From assembly GCF_022669055.1 (NCBI RefSeq), contig NZ_JAJMLW010000001.1, positions 434,001 through 498,000 on the forward strand: 64,000 nt of DNA, written 5' to 3'. The notes beneath the pieces were generated by a model. It was not told where the DNA came from and did not search any database. It saw only the letters and a program-made list of their open reading frames with translations. Source of the DNA: Adlercreutzia faecimuris (GTDB lineage: Bacteria; Actinomycetota; Coriobacteriia; Coriobacteriales; Eggerthellaceae). Each line of letters opens with the position of its first letter. The stretch's first letter is position 1. The position numbers were made by a program, and so were the translations under genes. Of the stretch, positions 55,580 to 64,000 are shown one piece after another.

Positions 55580-57526
55580 ATGGCGGAACAGGAGCTGACC
55601 CACGCGCAGAAGACGGCGCGGTATCTGGGGGCGTTCTTCGACGAGCTGGTGCGCTGTGGCGTGCGCGACGTGGTGGTGAGCCCCGGGTCGCGGTCGACGG
55701 GCCTGGCGATGACCGCCTTCGAGCTGAGCTGCCGCCGTCCCGATGAGCTGCGCGTGCACGTGGACGTGGACGAGCGCGGCGCGTCGTTCGTGGCGCTGGG
55801 GCTGGCGAAGGCGACGGGGCGCCCGGCGGCGCTCGTCTGCACGTCGGGCACCGCGCCGGCGAACTACTTCCCGACCGTGCTGGAGGCGCAGACCTCGCGC
55901 ATCCCGCTGCTGGTGCTGTCGAGCGACCGTCCCGTCATGCTGCTGGGCCTGGGCGCCCCGCAGACGACTGACCAGGTGAAGCTGTTCGGCGACGCCGTGC
56001 GCCTGTTCCGCCAGATGCCCGAGCCCGAGGGGACGCCCAAGGCGGTCGCCTTCGCGCGCCAGGCCGCCCGCGAGGCGTGCATCGCTGCGCTCGGTCGCGG
56101 GCGCGGGGCGGCGCCGGACGCCGCGCCGGATGACGGGGCGTTTCCCGTGGCGGCGCGCGGGTGCGCGCAGGACTGCGCGCCGGTGCACCTCAACTTCCCG
56201 CTGGACGAGCCGCTCAAGCCCGACTTCGCGGTGGAGGGGCTGTTCGACGCCGGCCTGAGCCCGCTGGCGGCCCTGCCGGCCGACCCCGCCGCGCCCGGCC
56301 CCCTCGTCGGCGCCCGCGCGGTGCCCGACGCGCGGGCCCTCGACGCGCTGGCGGCCCTCATCGCCCAGGGCGGCGTGGCCGTCGCGGCGGGCGAGGGCAC
56401 CTGCGAGACGCTGGCCGAGGCGCGCGAGGTGGCCGCGTGGGCCGAGCGCTGGCGCCTGCCGCTTCTGGCCGACCCGCTCTCGGGCCTGCGCTGCCTGGAC
56501 GCGGCCTGCGTCATCGACAGCTACGACAACCTCTTCGCGCGCGAGGACTGCCCGCTGCCCCGCGCCCTCATCCGCTTCGGGCGTTGGCCGCTCTCCAAGC
56601 GCGCCTTCAACGGGCTGGCCGCCGCGCGGCCCGTCCAGGTGGTGGTCGACGCCGCCGAGACGCGCGACTTCAACCTGATGACCGACCTGTTCGTCCCCTG
56701 CACGCCCCTCGACCTGGTGCGCGCCATGGGCGACGTGCCCGCGCTCGCCACGAACGCGCAGGGCGCGCAAGAGGGGGAGGGCGCGCCCCACGCCGCGGCG
56801 CAGGTGGCCCCCGCCCCCGTGTCCGCCATGGGCGCGCAGGACGCGTACCTGGCGCGATGGGTGGCGCTCAACGAGGCGGAGCGCCCGCGCATCGAGGCGG
56901 CGCGCGACGCCGGCGACGGCTTCGAGGGCGCCTACCTGAGCGCGCTTCTGGCGCGCGTGCCGGCCGGCTCACTCCTCTTCTCGGCCAACTCGCTGTCCGT
57001 CCGCGCACTGGACACGTTTTTGCTCAAGCCCGCGCCCGGCACGGGCGACCGCCCGCTGGCGGTGCTAGCCAACCGCGGCCAGAACGGCATCGACGGCGTC
57101 ACGTCCACGGCCATCGGCGCCGCGTGGGCCTTCCCGCGGGCGACCTTCGTCACAGGCGACCTGACGTTTTTGCACGACCTGAACGCGCTGCACCTCCAGC
57201 GCGAGCTGCTGCACGCGGCGCCGCGTCCGGACGGCACGGTGCCCTCGCTCACCATCGTGCTGCTCAACAACAACGGGGGAGGCCTGTTCGACATGCTGCC
57301 GCAGCAGTCGGAGGAGCCCTACTTCGAGCGGCTGTTCCTGGTGCCGCACGACGCCCGCTTCGGGCACGCGGCCGACGCCTTCGCCGTGCCCTACCGGGCC
57401 GTGGAGCGTGTCGAGGACCTGGTGGCCGCCTACGACGAGCTGTCGGGCACCCCGGGCCTCAGCCTCATCGAGGTGACCGTCCCGCTCGCGGGCGTGAAGG
57501 CACGCTACGCCCCCTACCAAGGATAG
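55580..57526 (+). CDS. menD: SEPHCHC synthase
   Basis: A 648-residue thiamin-diphosphate enzyme that makes 2-succinyl-5-enolpyruvyl-6-hydroxy-3-cyclohexene-carboxylate. Motifs: VVVSPGSRSTGL, VDVDERGASFVALGLAKATG (catalytic Glu), TSGTAPANYFP, VLSSDRPVMLLGLGAPQTTDQ, GDLTFLHDLN and the ThDP loop LNNNGGGLFDMLPQ with EEPYFERLFLVPH. An Ala/Arg-rich insert (residues 170-195) and another linker (about 385-415) lengthen it over E. coli MenD (556 residues). ATG at 55580 follows GAGGAAAGGACGGAACC. Length and inserts are the main oddity. Confidence 0.95.
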   Translation: MAEQELTHAQKTARYLGAFFDELVRCGVRDVVVSPGSRSTGLAMTAFELSCRRPDELRVHVDVDERGASFVALGLAKATGRPAALVCTSGTAPANYFPTVLEAQTSRIPLLVLSSDRPVMLLGLGAPQTTDQVKLFGDAVRLFRQMPEPEGTPKAVAFARQAAREACIAALGRGRGAAPDAAPDDGAFPVAARGCAQDCAPVHLNFPLDEPLKPDFAVEGLFDAGLSPLAALPADPAAPGPLVGARAVPDARALDALAALIAQGGVAVAAGEGTCETLAEAREVAAWAERWRLPLLADPLSGLRCLDAACVIDSYDNLFAREDCPLPRALIRFGRWPLSKRAFNGLAAARPVQVVVDAAETRDFNLMTDLFVPCTPLDLVRAMGDVPALATNAQGAQEGEGAPHAAAQVAPAPVSAMGAQDAYLARWVALNEAERPRIEAARDAGDGFEGAYLSALLARVPAGSLLFSANSLSVRALDTFLLKPAPGTGDRPLAVLANRGQNGIDGVTSTAIGAAWAFPRATFVTGDLTFLHDLNALHLQRELLHAAPRPDGTVPSLTIVLLNNNGGGLFDMLPQQSEEPYFERLFLVPHDARFGHAADAFAVPYRAVERVEDLVAAYDELSGTPGLSLIEVTVPLAGVKARYAPYQG

Positions 57527-57647
57527 TAAGGAGGGGCAGGGGGCGCAGCGCCGGTCGAGGGGGGACGAGGTGATCGCCCCCGCGGCTGCCGGCTCGGGCC
57601 GGGCGCGCGTCGTGCGTTTCCCAGCTCAGCGCGGCAGTCGCGGGGGC

Positions 57648-57685
57648 GGCCCCCGGCGCGCGCGGCTGCCGCGCACCCGGGGGCC
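57648..57685. terminator. hairpin between convergent menD and the amidohydrolase
   Basis: GGCCCCCGG (57648-57656) pairs with CCGGGGGCC (57677-57685), with a nested hairpin of GCGCGG between. No T-run on either strand. It is the only structure in the 167-base gap. Confidence 0.45.
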
Positions 57686-57693
57686 GAAACGCC

Positions 57694-59364
57694 CTAGCGC
57701 TCGTAGACGACGGTGCCGCCCAGGATGGTCTTCTCGGGCGTCACGGTGCGGTAGCGCTCGACGTCGCCCGTGATGAAGTCCTCGTCGAACAGGCACAGAT
57801 CGGCGAAGTTCCCCACTTCCACCGAGCCCATCTTGTCGTCATCGTGGCTGAAGAACGCGGCGTTCTTCGTGTACATGATGAGGGCCTGGATGGGAGTGAC
57901 CTTCGACTCGTCGCCCTTGGAGAGGATCTTGCCCGTGGTCTCGTCCAGGCGGGTGATGGCGTAGTACATGCCCAGCATCGGGTTGGGGGTCACCACCGGG
58001 CTGTCGGAGCTGCCGCCGGCGAGGATGCCCTCGCGGAACATGAGGCCCGGCGACTGGAAGCGCTCGGCCTGCTCGGGCCAGAACAGAGGCTCCTCGCCCA
58101 TCTGGGCGACGATGGTCGGCTGGAGGCACACGCCCACGCCCAGCTCGCGCATGATCGGCCACTGATCCTCGTAGGGCAGCTGGTAGTGGATGAGGTAGTG
58201 GCGCAGCTCCTTCACCGGGCGGATCTTGTTGGCCTCCTGGAAGGCGTGCAGCGCGCGGTCCTCGCTGGCGTCGCCGATGGTGTGGATGCCGAACTGCCAG
58301 CCGAGCTCGGTGGCCTTGCACACCAGCGCGTCGATCTCCTCCTGGCTGTAGATGGTGTCGCCGTAGAAGCCGGGGCGCTGGCGATACTCGCGGCGGCTCA
58401 TGGCGGCCGTGAAGGCGGCGGTGATGCCGTCGAGGGTCACCTTGCAGCCGTTGAGCTTGAGCATCTCGTCGCCGAAGCCGGTGACGCAGTCCATCTCGTC
58501 GAGGCGGCGCAGGTTGTCCTCGAACGACCCGAACTGCGGATCCAGGTAGAACATGAGGTTGGCGCGGTAGCTCAGGCGCTTCTGGCGGTGCGCCTCGTTG
58601 TACATGTGCATCTGCTTGTAGTTGAGGTTCGCGTCGATGACGCTGGTGATGCCGAAGGCGTTGAGCTTCTGGCCGATGAGCTCGATGGACTGGAGGTGCT
58701 GCTCGTCGGTGAGGGCGGGCTTGGTCTTGAGCATGGGCTGCAGCGCGCCGTTCTCCCACAGCAGGCCGTTGAGCTCGCCGTCGTCGTAGTGGCCGATCTC
58801 GGCGCCCTCGGGCTGCGGGGTGTCCTTGGTGTAGCCCACGGCCTCGAGGGCCAGCGAGTTGGCGGCGATGGTGTGCACGGTCATGTGCAGCAGGAACACG
58901 GGGTTGTTCGGGGCCACGGCGTCCAGGTCGCGGCGGGTGATGAGCTCCTGGCTGTCCTCCCAGATGAGCTCGTTCCAGCCGTCGCCCTCGATCCACTCGC
59001 CGGGCTCGGCCTGGGCGGCCTTCTCGGCGATGGCGTCGAGGATGGCCTGGCGGCTCTTGACGCCCATGAAGTCGAGGTTGAGCAGGTTCTCGCCCGTCCA
59101 CTTCGCGTGCATGTGGCACTCGACGAAGCCGGGGGTGAGGATCTTGCCCGTCGCGTCGATGACCTGGGTGTGCTCGCCGATGAGGGGCGCCACCTCATCG
59201 GCGGTGCCCACGGCGATGATCTTGCCGTCCTTGGCGGCCACGCCGCCGTTCTCGATGATGGGGAAGTCGGTCTTGCCGGCCTTGACCTCGTCGCAGGTGA
59301 GGGCGACGGTGTAGATCTTCGCATGCTGGATGACCAGGTCGGCCTCGGGATACCACGTGTTCAT
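57694..59364 (-). CDS. amidohydrolase, YtcJ-type
   Basis: A 556-residue metal-dependent hydrolase. Metal motifs: the first His pair in ECHMHAKWTGE, later HTIGDASEDRALHAF and HYLIHYQLPYEDQ, and a C-terminal Asp in GGSSDSPVV. The N-terminal beta-sandwich (ADLVIQHAKIYTVAL, GKIIAVGTADEVA) and C-terminal return (VEVGNFADLCLFDEDF) are typical of this fold. No Tat signal. The reaction could be hydrolysis of an amide or related bond; the substrate is unknown. ATG at 59364 follows AAGGAG. The divergent membrane protein gene is probably its partner, with a shared operator region. Confidence 0.9.
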   Translation of the reverse strand: MNTWYPEADLVIQHAKIYTVALTCDEVKAGKTDFPIIENGGVAAKDGKIIAVGTADEVAPLIGEHTQVIDATGKILTPGFVECHMHAKWTGENLLNLDFMGVKSRQAILDAIAEKAAQAEPGEWIEGDGWNELIWEDSQELITRRDLDAVAPNNPVFLLHMTVHTIAANSLALEAVGYTKDTPQPEGAEIGHYDDGELNGLLWENGALQPMLKTKPALTDEQHLQSIELIGQKLNAFGITSVIDANLNYKQMHMYNEAHRQKRLSYRANLMFYLDPQFGSFEDNLRRLDEMDCVTGFGDEMLKLNGCKVTLDGITAAFTAAMSRREYRQRPGFYGDTIYSQEEIDALVCKATELGWQFGIHTIGDASEDRALHAFQEANKIRPVKELRHYLIHYQLPYEDQWPIMRELGVGVCLQPTIVAQMGEEPLFWPEQAERFQSPGLMFREGILAGGSSDSPVVTPNPMLGMYYAITRLDETTGKILSKGDESKVTPIQALIMYTKNAAFFSHDDDKMGSVEVGNFADLCLFDEDFITGDVERYRTVTPEKTILGGTVVYER

Positions 59365-59735
59365 AGCTGCTCTCCTTTTCCGGTGCGTAGTCGTGCGCGG
59401 AAAAGAGCGGAGGATCCCGGCCGGCGCGGCAGGCCCCAAGGCCCGCGTCCGTCGGCGGATTCCGTGGCGTATCGTATCATCCCGATCCCCACGATACGCC
59501 CCGCGCGGCGGCATCGGTATCGGCCGGATGGGGGATATCGCGGCGCGTTATCATCCTTTCGGCCGATACCGGACGGCCGCGGCCGTGGGGTAGGATGGCC
59601 GCATTCCAAACCTTCCTCGGAAAACTTCATAGGGCAGCCCGCGAGGGGCGGCCGCGACGCGCCGGGTCGGCGCGCGGGTCGCGAGGGGCCTCGCCGGGCG
59701 CTGCCGCCATCTACGGCAAGAGAGAAGGTGTCACC
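59365..59735. promoter_or_regulatory. divergent control region of the amidohydrolase and membrane protein, with paired CGATAC operators
   Basis: No gene lies in this 371-base gap. It carries two inverted repeats: GGCGTATCG (59466-59474) with CGATACGCC (59492-59500), and GGTATCGGCCG (59516-59526) with CGGCCGATACC (59560-59570). Each arm holds GTATCG or CGATAC, suggesting that one regulator binds several sites. The region is flanked by LuxR-type regulators further right (61041 and 61855), but the binder is unknown. Confidence 0.65.
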
Positions 59736-60974
59736 ATGGAAAACACGTTCCTCGACGAGGACATGGACAAGCAGGTCTACGAATCCGACGCGGGCGGTGC
59801 GGCCGCCCAGGCGGTGTCGCGCCGCGAGATCATGCCGGCGTTCATCGGCACGGTCGTCTTCGCCATCGCGCTGTACGCGCTCATGACCACCGTGCAGCCG
59901 ATGCTCATGGGCAACGATTTCATCTACGACTTCGGCGCCATGATGGCCGGGTGCATGGAGGGCGATCCCCTCTACTACGTGGCCTGGTTCTTCGCCGACC
60001 TGACCGAGGGCTCGTTCATCGCGGCGCTGCCGGCGTCCATCGGCATGATCGTCATGGGCTTCGTGGCGGCGGCGCTCGAGCGGCGCGGGTCGCCCTGGGC
60101 CGGCACGGGCGTGGCGGGCAACGGGAAGATCTTCACCGTCATGTTCGTGACGACGTGCCTGTCGCTCATCCTGGGGCAGGTGCTCTACGACGGCCTGTTC
60201 GCCAGCGGCTGGATCCCCACCTTCGCCACCGTGCTCACGGTGCAGGTGTTCGTCATCTTCTACGGCCCCGAGCTGAAGAAGGTGGCCACCTCGCTCGTCG
60301 TGGGGACCATCGTGACGTGCCCGGTGTGCTACGCGCTGCTCTACGGCATCGTGTCTCCGCTGGGGCTGCCGCTGTTCATCGCGGTGTCCGTCGGCGTGGC
60401 CATCGTCGTGCCGGTGTGCTCGCTGCTGTTCCGCCTGATGCCGTGGATGACCATCCCGGCGCCGGCCGAGGGCGCCAACCCCACCGACCAGCCCAAGGGC
60501 CGTTTCTTCGTGGGCCAGGTGCTCGGCGACATTGGGCAGCTGACCATCTGGGGCAGCACGTGGGCGACCGTCGGCATGTACGTGGGCGGCATCATCTCGT
60601 GGGTGATGAACCCGCTGTCCCCCGCCTACGGGTCGGGCAACTTTCCGCTGCTCATCATGGTGCAGCTGGTCACCGGCGCGCTGGCCATCCTCATCTGGTA
60701 TCCCAAGTGGAAGAAGACGGGCATGGCGTTCACGTTCGCGGGCATCGTGTTCGCGTCGGCCATCGTGAGCACCTATCCGCCGAGCTGGGCCATCGTCATC
60801 CCCACCATCCTCATCGGCGCCGTGGTGTTCGCGCCGCTGGTGGAGTGGGTGTTCAAGGTGTTCCGCTTCAAGGGCGCCTACCACCCCATCTGCCTCATCC
60901 AGCTCGCCATCTTCACCGTCTGCACCGCCTGGTCGTTCATAGTGATGTACGGCGTGATGCCCCTGCTGGGGTAG
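59736..60974 (+). CDS. polytopic membrane protein, possible transporter
   Basis: A 412-residue protein with about ten hydrophobic segments (first at about residue 33-55, then 65-80, 92-112 and so on to 385-405). The text TTCLSLILGQVLYDGLF and FGQLTIWGS-like runs are not matched to a family I can name. The N-terminus (1-28) is acidic and cytoplasmic. ATG at 59736 follows AGAAGG; longer upstream frames are rejected. The strictly divergent neighbour is the amidohydrolase, so it may import that enzyme's substrate. Confidence 0.7.
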   Translation: MENTFLDEDMDKQVYESDAGGAAAQAVSRREIMPAFIGTVVFAIALYALMTTVQPMLMGNDFIYDFGAMMAGCMEGDPLYYVAWFFADLTEGSFIAALPASIGMIVMGFVAAALERRGSPWAGTGVAGNGKIFTVMFVTTCLSLILGQVLYDGLFASGWIPTFATVLTVQVFVIFYGPELKKVATSLVVGTIVTCPVCYALLYGIVSPLGLPLFIAVSVGVAIVVPVCSLLFRLMPWMTIPAPAEGANPTDQPKGRFFVGQVLGDIGQLTIWGSTWATVGMYVGGIISWVMNPLSPAYGSGNFPLLIMVQLVTGALAILIWYPKWKKTGMAFTFAGIVFASAIVSTYPPSWAIVIPTILIGAVVFAPLVEWVFKVFRFKGAYHPICLIQLAIFTVCTAWSFIVMYGVMPLLG

Positions 60975-60988
60975 AAGCGCGAAGCAAA

Positions 60989-61017
60989 GGCGCCCCGGGG
61001 ATCCGGGGCGCCTTTTT
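60989..61017 (+). terminator. Rho-independent terminator
   Basis: GGCGCCCCGGGG and the complementary half close around ATCC, then TTTTT. It ends the membrane-protein transcript before the convergent LuxR gene. Confidence 0.9.
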
Positions 61018-61040
61018 GCGTGGGGGTGGAAGCGCTCCCG

Positions 61041-61454
61041 TTACGCCACGGCGTGGAGGAGGGCCACGAGGGCGGTTCGGTTGGGGACGCCGGCCTTGGC
61101 GTAGATGCTCTGGAGGTGGGTCTTCACCGTGGAGCGGCAGATGTAGAGCCGCCCCGCCACCTGGTCGTTGGTGAGGCCCTCGGCGATGAGCGCTGCCACC
61201 TCGCGCTCGCGGGCCGTGAGGGCGGCCAGGGCGGCGGCAGCGACGGGGGTGGTGGAGGCGGTGGGAGCAGCGGCGCGGCGGTGATCGCTCGCGCCCGCGG
61301 CGGCCTCGAGGGGCTCGGGCAGCGGGATGACGCGGACGGTGAAGGCGCAGGCGTCGACGGGGTCGTCCTCGACCTGGAGGCGGAAGCGCTGCCCCTGGGC
61401 GTTGGCGAAGTCCAGGTGGCGGCCGGTTCCGCGAGCGGGAGCCTGGGTGGTCAT
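61041..61454 (-). CDS. small LuxR-type regulator
   Basis: A 137-residue protein with a C-terminal LuxR helix-turn-helix (TAREREVAALIAEGLTNDQV, then LYICRSTVKTHLQSIYAKA) and a short N-terminal domain (about 1-70) with a possible small beta fold (RFRLQVEDDPVDACAFTVRV). An Ala/Pro-rich linker joins them. ATG at 61454 is 10 bases after GGGAGG; the long upstream frame is not used. It is likely cytoplasmic, without membrane segments. Confidence 0.85.
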   Translation of the reverse strand: MTTQAPARGTGRHLDFANAQGQRFRLQVEDDPVDACAFTVRVIPLPEPLEAAAGASDHRRAAAPTASTTPVAAAALAALTAREREVAALIAEGLTNDQVAGRLYICRSTVKTHLQSIYAKAGVPNRTALVALLHAVA

Positions 61455-61854
61455 GACGATGGCGCCTCCCTTCGGAATGGGCGCTCCCCCTGCGGGAGCG
61501 ACCCGGAGGGGGAGCGGTGGGATGATGCGCAGCCTTCGCTCTTCACGCGAGATTGCGTTGGTTCTGATGCGTCCGGGCCCTGCGTTCCCCCTCCTCACCT
61601 CCTTGTCGCGTCCTTCCTCGGAATGCCGGGGCGGTCGCATGTGCTGGCTCCATCATGGGCCCTTAGGCGGCCGCGCGCCATCCTTCACCCGAGGTGGTTT
61701 GGAGGAAAGCCGCCATCTCACCCCGGTGGGATTAGACGACTCACCCCAGGGTTCGGTATACTCGATCCCAGCAAGAGGGATCACGGGGCCGGTGGGGGCC
61801 GGCGCCGTGAGGTTGCACGCTTTGCTCGAAGACCCGACGAGTAAGGTGGATGAC
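61455..61854. promoter_or_regulatory. control region between two divergent LuxR genes with repeated CACC/GGTG sites
   Basis: No gene is seen in this 400-base gap. Three similar sites lie at about 61684, 61717 and 61740 (TTCACCCGAGGTGG, CTCACCCCGGTGGG, CTCACCCCAGGG). Their centre is CACC, 2-3 bases, GGTG: a small palindrome suited to a LuxR dimer. A TATACT box at 61757-61762 follows the third site, about 92 bases before the membrane LuxR gene. Confidence 0.55.
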
Positions 61855-63336
61855 ATGAACATCGAGGTCACCCGGCGCAACGGCCTGCGACAGGTCGCCC
61901 ATGACGTGCGCCGCCAGCCAGCGCCCTTCCTGCTCTTTACCGCGTACAAGACCTTCGCCGTCCTGCTGTTTCTGCAGGGCTTCTTCTTCGGCGGCACGTT
62001 CGAGGTGGCGGGAGTGGCCCTGCCGTTGCTCGCCGTGTTCCTGCTGGCTTGCGCGGGCGTGTTTCTGTTCTTCGCCCTCTGCTTCAAGCGGATCACGGTG
62101 GTCGACAAGGACGGCTACCTGTGGGCCCTTGCCGCCAGCATGACGCTCGGCGTGTTCTTCCTGTATGTGGGAGGCCACGGCGGCATGATCGACGAGGGAG
62201 TGCGCGCGGCCACGCTGGGGCTGGGCATGGCGATGCTGGCCGGCGGGACGGTGGGCGTCCACGTCGAGCTGGGGCGCCTCTTCGGGATGCTGGGGATGAC
62301 GCCCACGATGACCTACGGGATAGCGTCGGCGCTGGCCACGGGCGTGCTGTCCCTGGCGGTGGCGCTCATGAGCCCGGAAGCGCGCTGGGCGCTGGCCTTC
62401 GTGATGCCGGCGGTCATCGTGCTGGCGTTCTGCCGAGCCCGCGCGAGCGCCTTCCCCGATCGGCGGGCGCTCTACCGCGACTCGACCATCGAGCTGCTCA
62501 TCCCGTACCGCTTCCTGGCCACCTCCGTCACCCAGGGCCTGGCGCTGGGGGTGCCGCTCGGGTTCATGAGCCTGTCGGGCGTCCTGTCGCAGGAGCCGGA
62601 CTCGGTCGGCTACGTGCTGGCGGCGCTGCTGGCGCTTCTGGCCGTGCTGGTGCTTCAGATGGACTTCAACCGCTCCATCTACCAGATCGGGTTCCCCCTG
62701 GCCGCCGGCGGACTCCTGGCCGCGGGCCTGCTGGGCCCGGCGTCGCCGGTGGCGGCGCTCCTGCAGGTGACGGGGTTCCTCTACCTGGACCTGGTGCTGT
62801 GGGGGCTCGGGTCCTACCTCATCAAGAACTGCGACCAGCCGGCCACGTGGCTGTCGTCGTGTCCGAGCGCGGCGCTCATGACGGGGCGCGCCCTCGGCAT
62901 CGTGGCGGGCAGCGTGGCGCTGCAGGTGCTGGTGGGCTCGGCGGAGGTCATGGCGTTCTTCTGCGTGCTGGCCTTCTTGATGCTGATGGCGGCGCTGCTG
63001 CTGACCAACGGCGCGAACCTGCGCACCGGCTGGGGATTCGTGCGCCCCGGCGGCCCGGACGAGGCGACGGGCAGCGCGCGCACCTGCGAGGTCATCGCCC
63101 AGGAGTTCGGGCTGACCCAGCGCGAGGGAGAGATCATGCACAGCATCATCCGCGGCAAGTCACGCAAGGAGATCGCCGAGGACCTGTTCGTCACCCCCAA
63201 CACCATCAAGACGCACCTGCACAACCTCTACGGCAAGCTCGACATCCACTCCGAGGCCGACCTGAAGGCCTTCGTGGCCAAACGCGAGCGCATGTTCTCC
63301 ACCCCCGAGGACTCCCGCCCCCTCCCGCCCGAGTAG
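61855..63336 (+). CDS. LuxR-family regulator with polytopic membrane domain
   Basis: A 493-residue protein with about twelve membrane segments (residues 25-400) and a C-terminal LuxR helix-turn-helix (FGLTQREGEIMHSIIRGKSR, then DLFVTPNTIKTHLHNLYGKL). It is of the same architecture as the 20880 protein. ATG at 61855 follows AAGGTGG; longer upstream frames do not contain a ribosome site. The sensed ligand and target genes are unknown; a role in controlling the amidohydrolase locus or its own divergent neighbour is a guess. Confidence 0.92.
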   Translation: MNIEVTRRNGLRQVAHDVRRQPAPFLLFTAYKTFAVLLFLQGFFFGGTFEVAGVALPLLAVFLLACAGVFLFFALCFKRITVVDKDGYLWALAASMTLGVFFLYVGGHGGMIDEGVRAATLGLGMAMLAGGTVGVHVELGRLFGMLGMTPTMTYGIASALATGVLSLAVALMSPEARWALAFVMPAVIVLAFCRARASAFPDRRALYRDSTIELLIPYRFLATSVTQGLALGVPLGFMSLSGVLSQEPDSVGYVLAALLALLAVLVLQMDFNRSIYQIGFPLAAGGLLAAGLLGPASPVAALLQVTGFLYLDLVLWGLGSYLIKNCDQPATWLSSCPSAALMTGRALGIVAGSVALQVLVGSAEVMAFFCVLAFLMLMAALLLTNGANLRTGWGFVRPGGPDEATGSARTCEVIAQEFGLTQREGEIMHSIIRGKSRKEIAEDLFVTPNTIKTHLHNLYGKLDIHSEADLKAFVAKRERMFSTPEDSRPLPPE

Positions 63337-63697
63337 CCGCGCGCCCCGACACCGTCGTGCGGAGGGGCGGCGCGGGCGAGGGGGCGTCGCGCGCCCCGGC
63401 GCTGCCGCGCGGCGTGGGCGCGAGACGCGCTCCGCTTTCGTGTGGGAGGGCGCCCCCCTCGGCGCTGCCAGGCGGCGCGGGTGACGCGAGCGGGGAGTGC
63501 CCACACCGACGCCGTCGCACGGAGGAGCGGCGCGGGCGAGGAGGCATCGCGCGCCCCGGTGTCGTCGCGCGGGGGAGCGGCGCGGACGCCAGGCGAAAAG
63601 CAGCGCTTGCGCCCCTCTCGCGCGCATGAAGGCTTCACCCCCCCCCCTCGCGCGCACGAGGGCGCCCCCTGCGCCGTGCGGAGGGCATCGGAAGGAG
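63337..63697. repeat. 361-base GC-rich gap with imperfect 45 to 50-base repeats
   Basis: No gene is seen. A unit containing GGAGGRGCGGCGCGGGCGAG then GGGGCGTCGCGCGCCCCG occurs at about 63340-63398 and again at about 63506-63558, with a third partial copy at about 63548-63592. The copies have diverged by several point changes. The stretch contains no reading frame with a ribosome site. Confidence 0.65.
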
Positions 63698-63970
63698 CTA
63701 CACGAACTGGATGACCAGCTTCTTGCCCATGCCGTCGGCGAGCTGTTGCAGCGTCTTGAGGGTGGGGCTGGTCTTGCCCGTCTCCAGCCGGCTGAGGGCG
63801 CTCTGCTTCATGCCGCAGCGCGCCGCCAGCTCGCTCTGGGTGATGCCGAGCTCCTGCTGCGCGTCCAAGATGGCGTTGATAACGGCATACTCCGGCTCCA
63901 GCCGCTCCCATTCCCGAGCGAACTCCGGATCCTTCATCTGCTCGGCAAGATGTTCGTCGAAAGTAGTCAT
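63698..63970 (-). CDS. XRE-family regulator, HigA-like antitoxin type
   Basis: A 90-residue protein with a long N-terminal arm (HLAEQMKDPEFAREWERLEP) and an XRE helix-turn-helix (LGITQSELAARCGMKQSALS, then RLETGKTSPTLKTL). This layout is that of HigA-type antitoxins. Two ATGs are possible; the one at 63970 is 8 bases after GGAGG and is chosen over 63976. A HigB/RelE-type toxin gene, if there is one, would lie just upstream on the same strand, beyond the window end. So pairing is not proven. Confidence 0.8.
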   Translation of the reverse strand: MTTFDEHLAEQMKDPEFAREWERLEPEYAVINAILDAQQELGITQSELAARCGMKQSALSRLETGKTSPTLKTLQQLADGMGKKLVIQFV

Positions 63971-64000
63971 CGGCATTGCCTCCGTTCCCAGTCTCTTTTA

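Overview
The window is high-GC actinobacterial DNA with densely packed genes. It looks like a gut member of the Coriobacteriia, most likely family Eggerthellaceae (Eggerthella, Gordonibacter or Adlercreutzia type). The reasons are Tat-less molybdopterin oxidoreductases paired with small ferredoxin-like subunits, LuxR regulators fused to polytopic membrane domains, menaquinone genes, and an actinobacterial cell-wall kinase operon. Genus is an inference. Nothing was searched against a database; all family calls come from reading motifs.

Layout. 1-6763: end of an OmpR-type response regulator, its histidine kinase, an MscS channel, and a pst phosphate-uptake operon whose binding protein appears circularly permuted. 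6770-6991: a probable 6S RNA on the minus strand. 7203-14594 (minus): a cell-wall signalling operon reading fhaA, fhaB, PP2C phosphatase, a RodA-PBP fusion, then the PASTA kinase pknB. 15227-22418: molybdoenzyme locus 1 (catalytic subunit, Fe-S subunit, MFS transporter, sodium-solute symporter, membrane LuxR regulator). 22541-29355: a repeat-bearing surface protein, a UbiB-like kinase, an MBL hydrolase, UspA, PspA and a large membrane protein. 29596-31119: a C-rich tandem repeat, three parS-like ParB sites, a Nudix hydrolase and a 57-residue membrane protein.

31350-37359 is a 6-kb integrative element in the 3' end of tRNA-Thr(CGT), with 46-bp att repeats, integrase, excisionase, repressor and iteron-like repeats. 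37805-46573 holds an NhaD-type transporter, a MurT-GatD fusion, an LCP ligase, rlmH, exonuclease III, folE and endonuclease IV. 46807-52850 holds an ACT protein, a zinc-ribbon protein and molybdoenzyme locus 2 (catalytic and Fe-S subunits, FKBP chaperone, Cys-rich protein, LysR regulator, membrane protein). 53102-57526 holds a stand-alone glycyl-radical-like protein, MscL, menF and menD. 57694-63970 holds a divergent amidohydrolase and membrane-protein pair, two LuxR regulators and an orphan HigA-type regulator.

Themes. Several genes are natural fusions of proteins that are usually separate partners (RodA with PBP, MurT with GatD), so wall synthesis and its PknB/PP2C/FHA control are compactly encoded here. 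The two molybdoenzyme loci, the amidohydrolase locus and the LuxR/LysR regulators fit an anaerobe using many alternative substrates or electron acceptors with menaquinone. The strongest undescribed-looking signals are: a family of about 165-bp intergenic elements with long inverted-repeat ends that co-vary between copies (14781-14941, 43901-44066, and a diverged copy at 37522-37688); the permuted PstS; and the stand-alone NrdD-like glycyl-radical protein.
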